DNA of 25,905 nucleotides from Moraxella caviae (GTDB taxonomy: Bacteria; Pseudomonadota; Gammaproteobacteria; Pseudomonadales; Moraxellaceae). The stretch lies in assembly GCF_002014985.1 (NCBI RefSeq), contig NZ_MUXU01000067.1, positions 1 to 25,905 of the forward strand, in the 5' to 3' direction. This document shows positions 22,189 through 25,905 of this stretch, piece by piece (positions within the stretch are counted from its first letter, which is position 1; the number at the start of each line of letters is the position of its first letter). A program made the translations under genes and the position numbers. Under the pieces are notes generated by a model that worked only from the letters and a program-made list of their open reading frames with translations, made no database searches and was not told the origin of the DNA.

Positions 22189-22358
22189 CGAAACGCACCA
22201 AAAACCCATCAATTCTACCAAATTTTTTGACAAAAAACCACGTTTGATGGTGAAAATCGCTGAATTTTTGTCAATTTGGTGAAATTTTGCTGATTTTAAG
22301 GATTTGGTAAAGGCGGTGATTTTGGCGGATATTGATAAGAATAAAGCGTGAAAAAGGG

Positions 22359-22437
22359 AAGTTCACCCGTGTTCTGGCTGGATCTGACTGTGCAGAAACC
22401 GCTGATTCAACGTCCGAAACGCTTACGGGTCGAACTT
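22359..22437. ncRNA. Candidate structured RNA (unidentified), closed by a 12-bp stem
   Basis: AAGTTCACCCGT (22359-22370) pairs with ACGGGTCGAACTT (22425-22437) with one bulged base. Inside, TTCTG (22372-22376) pairs with CAGAA (22393-22397). The segment is richer in G and C than its AT-rich surroundings. If made from the minus strand, the closing stem is followed by CCCTTTTT, which resembles an intrinsic terminator. Frames on both strands run through it (22348-22440 plus; 22271-22474 minus), but neither resembles a protein that I know. I cannot name an RNA family. Confidence 0.4.
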
Positions 22438-22543
22438 TAAACTTAAGTGTAAAAGACAAAGCGTCATCAGTCAAGATTTAAATTTGCGTTTAAATTCTTG
22501 TTTAAATTCATGAATGAAGTGCCAAAGTTGGCGTGTTTGCCAT

Positions 22544-22607
22544 AAAAACTCGCCCTAAAAACTCGCCCTAAAAACTCGCCCTAAAAACTCGCCCTAAAAA
22601 CCTGCCC
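22544..22607. repeat. 13-bp tandem repeat AAAAACTCGCCCT, four units plus a partial
   Basis: Four identical units run from 22544 to 22595, followed by AAAAACCTGCCC. The last unit also forms the left arm of an inverted repeat with GCAGGTTT (22622-22629). A unit size not divisible by three suggests a non-coding variable repeat. Confidence 0.85.
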
Positions 22608-22739
22608 AAAACTTTACTTAAGCAGGTTTGTCAGCTTGGCTTGCGGCAGTTTGTTTAAGATGACGAAAAAAAAGTAAACAAAACCCTAACAATATCACAG
22701 GATTTTTGGTAGAATAGACAAAATAGATTTATTTTAAAG

Positions 22740-22790
22740 CATATTTTCACGCAGCCGCTGTGCTTGATTTTTAGACGGCTTGAAAATATG
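22740..22790 (+). repeat. Strong hairpin in the leader of the cytochrome gene
   Basis: CATATTTTCA (22740-22749) pairs with TGAAAATATG (22781-22790), and AGCCG (22753-22757) with CGGCT (22776-22780), leaving a 3-nt bulge. That is 15 paired bases and an 18-nt loop. A promoter-like CTAACA-18-TAGAAT (about 22686-22715) lies just upstream, so the hairpin may be near the 5' end of the transcript. Confidence 0.5.
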
Positions 22791-22815
22791 TTGTTTTAAA
22801 TCAATAGTTTGTATC

Positions 22816-22841
22816 ATGGTTAAGCGCTTTGCCTTAATCAT
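22816..22841 (+). repeat. Second leader hairpin upstream of the cytochrome gene
   Basis: ATGGTTAAG (22816-22824) pairs with CTTAATCAT (22833-22841) with one G-U around an 8-nt loop. It covers the start of a 33-codon ORF (22816-22917) that ends 9 bp before the cytochrome ATG. Confidence 0.45.
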
Positions 22842-22926
22842 CAAGGAAAAATTCATTTCGTGTGAGCCAGCTGTCTTTTTCAGCGCTCAACGCACCCAGA
22901 GCTATGCTCAAGGCTAAGACGAGAAT

Positions 22927-23505
22927 ATGACGATGAAAAAAGTTGTACTGCTATCTGCTGTGTTGTTGGCGATTTCTGCCATGACGACCAACGCCCAAGA
23001 AGCTGCGCCAGCAAGCGAAGCTGCGCCTGAAGCTGCCGAAGTGGTAACAGACGCTGCCGCCGAAGAAGCGACCGCCACCGAAGCTGCTGCCGATGAAGCT
23101 GCCGCTGCTGCCGACCCAATTCCAGAAGACAGCGACCAAGTGAAAAAATTGATCGCTTTGTATCCAAACTTGGTATCACGCATTGCGCCATACGGCAAAG
23201 TTTGCTTTGATGGCGAAGAGTGCGACATCAACATCACCGTACTTGCACCTGCTGTAGAAGGTCAAGCACGTGATGGCGAGAGCTTGTATAAAGCCATCTG
23301 TGCAACTTGCCACGATTCTGGCTTGGTTGGCGCACCAAAAGTGGGCAATGCTGGCGACTGGTCAGCGCGTATCGCTAAAGGTACTGCCACATTGTACGAC
23401 CACGCCATCAACGGCTTTAACGCCATGCCTGCTCGTGGTGGCGCAGACATTTCTGATGAAGAAGTGCAAAACGCTGTGGATTACATGGTTGAAAAATCAA
23501 GCTAA
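22927..23505 (+). CDS. Periplasmic cytochrome c5-like protein
   Basis: This 192-residue c-type cytochrome carries electrons in the periplasm. A signal peptide (MKKVVLLSAVLLAISAMTTNA) is followed by an Ala/Glu-rich linker (about 25-62), a small region with two Cys (VCFDGEECD, 93 and 99) and a class I heme domain. The heme site is CATCH (Cys125, Cys128, His129), and Met167 in NAMPARGG is the expected distal ligand. The end, ISDEEVQNAVDYMVEKSS, is typical of cytochrome c5/c555-type domains. Two ATG lie close together (22927 and 22933); the second gives MKK directly and better ribosome spacing. A terminator follows. The linker probably tethers or spaces the heme domain; partner oxidase is not in the window. 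Confidence 0.9.
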   Translation: MTMKKVVLLSAVLLAISAMTTNAQEAAPASEAAPEAAEVVTDAAAEEATATEAAADEAAAAADPIPEDSDQVKKLIALYPNLVSRIAPYGKVCFDGEECDINITVLAPAVEGQARDGESLYKAICATCHDSGLVGAPKVGNAGDWSARIAKGTATLYDHAINGFNAMPARGGADISDEEVQNAVDYMVEKSS

Positions 23506-23555
23506 TCACGCCTTAATCCGTGCGCCTTTTGTGTTTTAATGCAGCGGCGCAAGAC

Positions 23556-23585
23556 AAGCCCGTCTTTACGGTGGGCTTTGTTTTT
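23556..23585 (+). terminator. Terminator of the cytochrome gene
   Basis: AAGCCC (23556-23561) pairs with GGGCTT (23573-23578), with CGT/ACG pairing inside the loop, and is followed by TGTTTTT. Confidence 0.75.
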
Positions 23586-23785
23586 GGTTGGGTTTGTAAA
23601 ATGGATTTGCTCAAATAAGTTTATAAGATTTAAGTGGATTTTATCATCACAAAAACGCTGGCAAAGACACCGATAAAAACGCAGGCAAAACCGCTTGATA
23701 GAGTCATTTGCCCTTTAAAATTGGCTGCTTTGCCCTTATAAAGCTTGGGCAAGGCGCGCGTCCAGCGATGCGCCAGTAGCAGATT

Positions 23786-23815
23786 TAGACAGATTTTAGA
23801 CATTATTTAGATAAT
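23786..23815 (+). promoter_or_regulatory. Possible promoter of the ABC exporter operon
   Basis: TAGACA (23786-23791) and GATAAT (23810-23815) are spaced by 18 bp and lie 25 bp before the ATG at 23841. TTTAGACA occurs twice in this region. Confidence 0.45.
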
Positions 23816-23840
23816 TAACCAAAATAACAAACACATCATA

Positions 23841-24941
23841 ATGACAAATTCACAAAGTGCCAGCTTGCAAATTGCCAGCTCACAAAATACCAATTCACAC
23901 GCCACGCAGCACACGCCAGCCTTGCAGATTAAAGGCCTAAAAAAGACGTACGCCAACGGTTTTACCGCTTTAAAAGGCGTGGATTTGACCGTGCCGCAGG
24001 GCGAATTTTTTGCATTACTTGGTGCAAATGGCGCAGGCAAATCTACGATGATTGGCATCATCAGCTCGCTGTTCCCGATGAGCAGCGGCAGCGTTGAGAT
24101 TTTTGGCGTGGATTTACAAAAACAGCCAAGCCGTGCCAAGGAATTTTTGGGCGTTGTGCCGCAAGAATTTAATTTCAACCAATTTGAAAAATGCCAAGAC
24201 ATTTTGCTGACTCAGGCGGGATATTATGGCATTAAAAAATCTGTCGCCTTGCCGCGTGCGCAGTTTTTGCTGGAGTCGCTAGGGCTTTGGGAAAAACGCC
24301 ACACCAAGGCGCGCTCTTTGTCTGGCGGCATGAAGCGCCGTTTGATGATTGCGCGCGCACTCATGCACCGCCCAAAACTTTTGATTTTAGATGAGCCGAC
24401 CGCAGGCGTGGACATTGAGCTTAGACGCTCGATGTGGGAATTTATGCAAAAAATCAACCAAGAAGAAGGCACGACCATCATCTTGACCACGCATTATTTA
24501 GAAGAAGCTGAGCAGCTGTGTAAGCGCATTGCCATCTTAAATCATGGCGAAATTTTGATTAATACCGAGATGAAAACGCTGCTTGGGCAGCTGTCGCGCG
24601 AGACTTTTGTGTTTGATTTGGCGCAGCCTTTGGCGAGCGTGCCACTGTTTGAACGTGTGGTAAAAGCGGCGCTGAGCGATGACAGAACGCTAGAAATTAC
24701 GCTGAATAACACCCAAAACCTGAACGACGTTTTCGCTCAGCTGAATGCACACGGTATTTTGGTGCAAAGTATGCGTGGCAAGGCAAACCGCCTAGAAGAG
24801 TTGTTTATGGGTGTGGTGGACAGTCATTTTGGCGATGGTTCTATGGCGGACATTGCCGAACAACAATCCGCTGAACAACGATCCACCAAACAACAACCCG
24901 ACAATCACAGCCAAGCCAAATCCGCAGGAGAAAAAGCATGA
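23841..24941 (+). CDS. ABC exporter ATP-binding protein (YadG-like)
   Basis: This 366-residue ATPase powers an ABC-2 type exporter. Walker A is GANGAGKST (61-69). The Q-loop region is VVPQEF, the signature is LSGGMKRR, Walker B is LLILDEPTAGVD and the H-loop is TTHYLEEAE. This order follows E. coli YadG (308 residues) closely. It has a Ser/Gln/Asn-rich N-terminal tail of about 25 residues and a Gln/Lys-rich C-terminal tail of about 35 residues, both of low complexity. The permease gene overlaps by 4 bp (ATGA), so both are translated together. Substrate is unknown. The start lacks a strong ribosome site; no better start exists before the ATPase domain. Confidence 0.92.
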   Translation: MTNSQSASLQIASSQNTNSHATQHTPALQIKGLKKTYANGFTALKGVDLTVPQGEFFALLGANGAGKSTMIGIISSLFPMSSGSVEIFGVDLQKQPSRAKEFLGVVPQEFNFNQFEKCQDILLTQAGYYGIKKSVALPRAQFLLESLGLWEKRHTKARSLSGGMKRRLMIARALMHRPKLLILDEPTAGVDIELRRSMWEFMQKINQEEGTTIILTTHYLEEAEQLCKRIAILNHGEILINTEMKTLLGQLSRETFVFDLAQPLASVPLFERVVKAALSDDRTLEITLNNTQNLNDVFAQLNAHGILVQSMRGKANRLEELFMGVVDSHFGDGSMADIAEQQSAEQRSTKQQPDNHSQAKSAGEKA

Positions 24942-25714
24942 ATCAGCGCAAACAATTAATCGCCTTTGGCACGCTGATGAATAAAGAAATCAAGCGTATT
25001 TTGCGCATTTGGCCGCAGACTTTATTGCCGCCTGTCATCACCATGACGCTATATTTCGTGATTTTTGGTAAGATGATTGGCTCGCGCGTGGGCGAAATGG
25101 GCGGTGTGGGTTATATGCAGTTCATCGTGCCGGGGCTGATTATGATGGCGGTCATCACCAACAGCTACTCAAACGTGGCGTCGTCCTTTTTTAGCAGTAA
25201 ATTTCACGGCAGTATTGATGAGCTTTTGGTGTCGCCGATTTCTAAGCACGCCATTTTATTCGGCTATGTGGGCGGCGGCGTGTTTCGTGGCTTGGCGATT
25301 GCACTGATTGTGAGTGTGGTTGCGCTGTTTTTCACCAAATTAAGCATTGCGCATTTGCCGATTATGATTTTAACCATCGTGGGTACGTCCGTGCTGTTTT
25401 CGCTGGGCGGATTTATCAATGCGGTGTTCGCGCGTTCGTTTGACGACATTTCCATCATTCCAAGTTTTGTGCTGACACCACTGACGTATTTGGGCGGTGT
25501 GTTTTATTCGCTGGAAAATTTATCGCCATTTTGGCAAAATGTATCGCTCATCAACCCAATCGTCTACATGGTAAACGCCTTTCGTTATGGCATTTTAGGC
25601 TATTCTGATGTGAATGTGGTGTATTCGCTGACGGCAATTTTGGCGTTTTGCGTGGTGTTTTATGTGATTTCGTATCGTCTATTAAAAGACGGCAGTCGTG
25701 TGCGCATTTCGTGA
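24938..25714 (+). CDS. ABC-2 type exporter permease (YadH-like)
   Basis: This 258-residue membrane protein has six predicted helices. The family pattern of YadH is seen in MNKEIKRILRIWPQTLLPPVITMTLYFVIFGKMIG, GVGYMQFIVPGLIMMAVITNSYSNVASSFFSSKFHGSIDELLVSPIS, ARSFDDISIIPSFVLTPLTYLGGVFYSL and LINPIVYMVNAFRYGILG. Size matches E. coli YadH (256). It forms the membrane channel with the preceding ATPase. Cargo is not known. The start ATG overlaps the ATPase stop, and an AGGAG lies 9 bp upstream. No clear terminator follows. Confidence 0.93.
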   Translation: MNQRKQLIAFGTLMNKEIKRILRIWPQTLLPPVITMTLYFVIFGKMIGSRVGEMGGVGYMQFIVPGLIMMAVITNSYSNVASSFFSSKFHGSIDELLVSPISKHAILFGYVGGGVFRGLAIALIVSVVALFFTKLSIAHLPIMILTIVGTSVLFSLGGFINAVFARSFDDISIIPSFVLTPLTYLGGVFYSLENLSPFWQNVSLINPIVYMVNAFRYGILGYSDVNVVYSLTAILAFCVVFYVISYRLLKDGSRVRIS

Positions 25715-25791
25715 TTGACTGGATTGACGATGGCGACTTAGGCTTGGTAACGGATAACTAACAAAGTTGCCGTGCGCTTGATGGCTTGACG

Positions 25792-25800
25792 TGATATACT
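25792..25800 (+). promoter_or_regulatory. Extended -10 element facing the right edge
   Basis: TGATATACT fits an extended -10 (TGnTATACT). It points right and lies 86 bp before the IS-like end at 25887. It may be the promoter of a gene beyond the window that is now separated by the IS. Confidence 0.35.
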
Positions 25801-25886
25801 TAGGCGATTGCTGGTGGCTGGCTTGATGGTTTGATTTGGGTTGGCGGTTTGTATTTACGCTTGATTGGCAAAGCGTTTAAAATTTA

Positions 25887-25905
25887 GGGGCTGTAGTAGA
25901 TCAGC
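25887..25905 (+). mobile_element. Terminal repeat of a second IS1016-like element (only the end is in the window)
   Basis: GGGGCTGTAGTAGATCAGC begins at 25887 and matches the left element's end (GGGGCTGTACTAGA, read inward from 434) in 13 of its first 14 bases. The element would extend to the right, out of the window. No transposase sequence is visible, so this rests on the repeat alone. Confidence 0.6.

Larger units (their letters stand above)
22147..22926. other. Long repeat-rich intergenic region before the cytochrome gene
   Basis: This interval of about 780 bp has no well-supported protein gene. It contains, in order, a tRNA-Arg promoter, a GC-richer foldable segment (22359-22437), a 13-bp tandem repeat (22544-22607), an 8-bp inverted repeat AAACCTGC/GCAGGTTT (22598-22605 with 22622-22629), a strong hairpin (22740-22790), a second hairpin (22816-22841) and a 33-codon ORF (22816-22917). 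Confidence 0.6.
23506..23840. other. Intergenic stretch between cytochrome and ABC exporter genes
   Basis: These 335 bp hold the cytochrome terminator and a promoter for the exporter. I see no gene or other clear element. Confidence 0.6.

Noticed and set aside
22271..22474. 67-residue ORF on the minus strand (MTDDALSFTLKFKVRP...)
   Set aside because: It has no ribosome site and no recognisable pattern; the same bases form a strong stem, so RNA structure is the better explanation.
22544..22607. CRISPR array
   Set aside because: Units are 13 bp and directly adjacent, with no spacers and no cas genes.
1..25905. Composite transposon bounded by the two IS ends
   Set aside because: The interval is mostly housekeeping genes (folP, metF, ahcY, tRNAs), so two independent insertions are more likely.

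Overview
The window looks like chromosomal DNA from a Moraxella-type gammaproteobacterium (order Moraxellales). This is an inference from low to moderate GC, strong AAA/GCC/TTT codon use, the mix of housekeeping genes, an IS1016-like insertion sequence, and a Bap-type surface protein with a mononucleotide slippage tract. No rRNA or species marker is present, so the genus is not certain.

Left part (1-4604). An IS1595-family (IS1016-like) transposase enters from the left and its terminal repeat ends at 434. Next to it is a large Bap-like surface protein gene (535-4166, minus strand). It is split into two frames by a run of eight G (C8 at 3808-3815). One extra G rejoins a BapA-type N-terminal domain, nine TEPTK repeats and tandem Ig-like repeats into one protein of about 1210 residues. 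A T15/A15 tract lies just upstream of its promoter. A tRNA-Leu(UAG) follows.

Middle part (4605-16600). folP (folate synthesis) is followed by a VapC/PIN-type toxin gene broken by one TGA codon beside an intact antitoxin. Next come hflX, an lrgA/lrgB-type membrane pair, a BrnT/BrnA-like toxin-antitoxin pair, a pirin, then dinB and rsmE, a DUF1294 membrane protein, metF and ahcY. metF and ahcY both serve the methionine/SAM cycle. The neighbouring TonB-dependent receptor looks BtuB-like; B12 import would fit with a B12-dependent methionine synthase, but that substrate is an inference.

Right part (16600-25905). The TonB receptor is followed by an MscS-type channel, a TatD-family hydrolase, a scar of a P4-type integrative element at tRNA-Arg(CCG), a repeat-rich intergenic stretch of about 780 bp with a possible structured RNA, a periplasmic cytochrome c5-like protein and a YadG/YadH-type ABC exporter pair. 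The last 19 bases look like the terminal repeat of a second IS1016-like element.

The least ordinary signals are the slippage-controlled adhesin with two homopolymers, a heavily over-represented 8-mer (TTTGCCAA/TTGGCAAA, about 28 copies by eye) in genes and intergenic regions on both strands, the GC-richer foldable segment at 22359-22437, and the integrase scar at tRNA-Arg.
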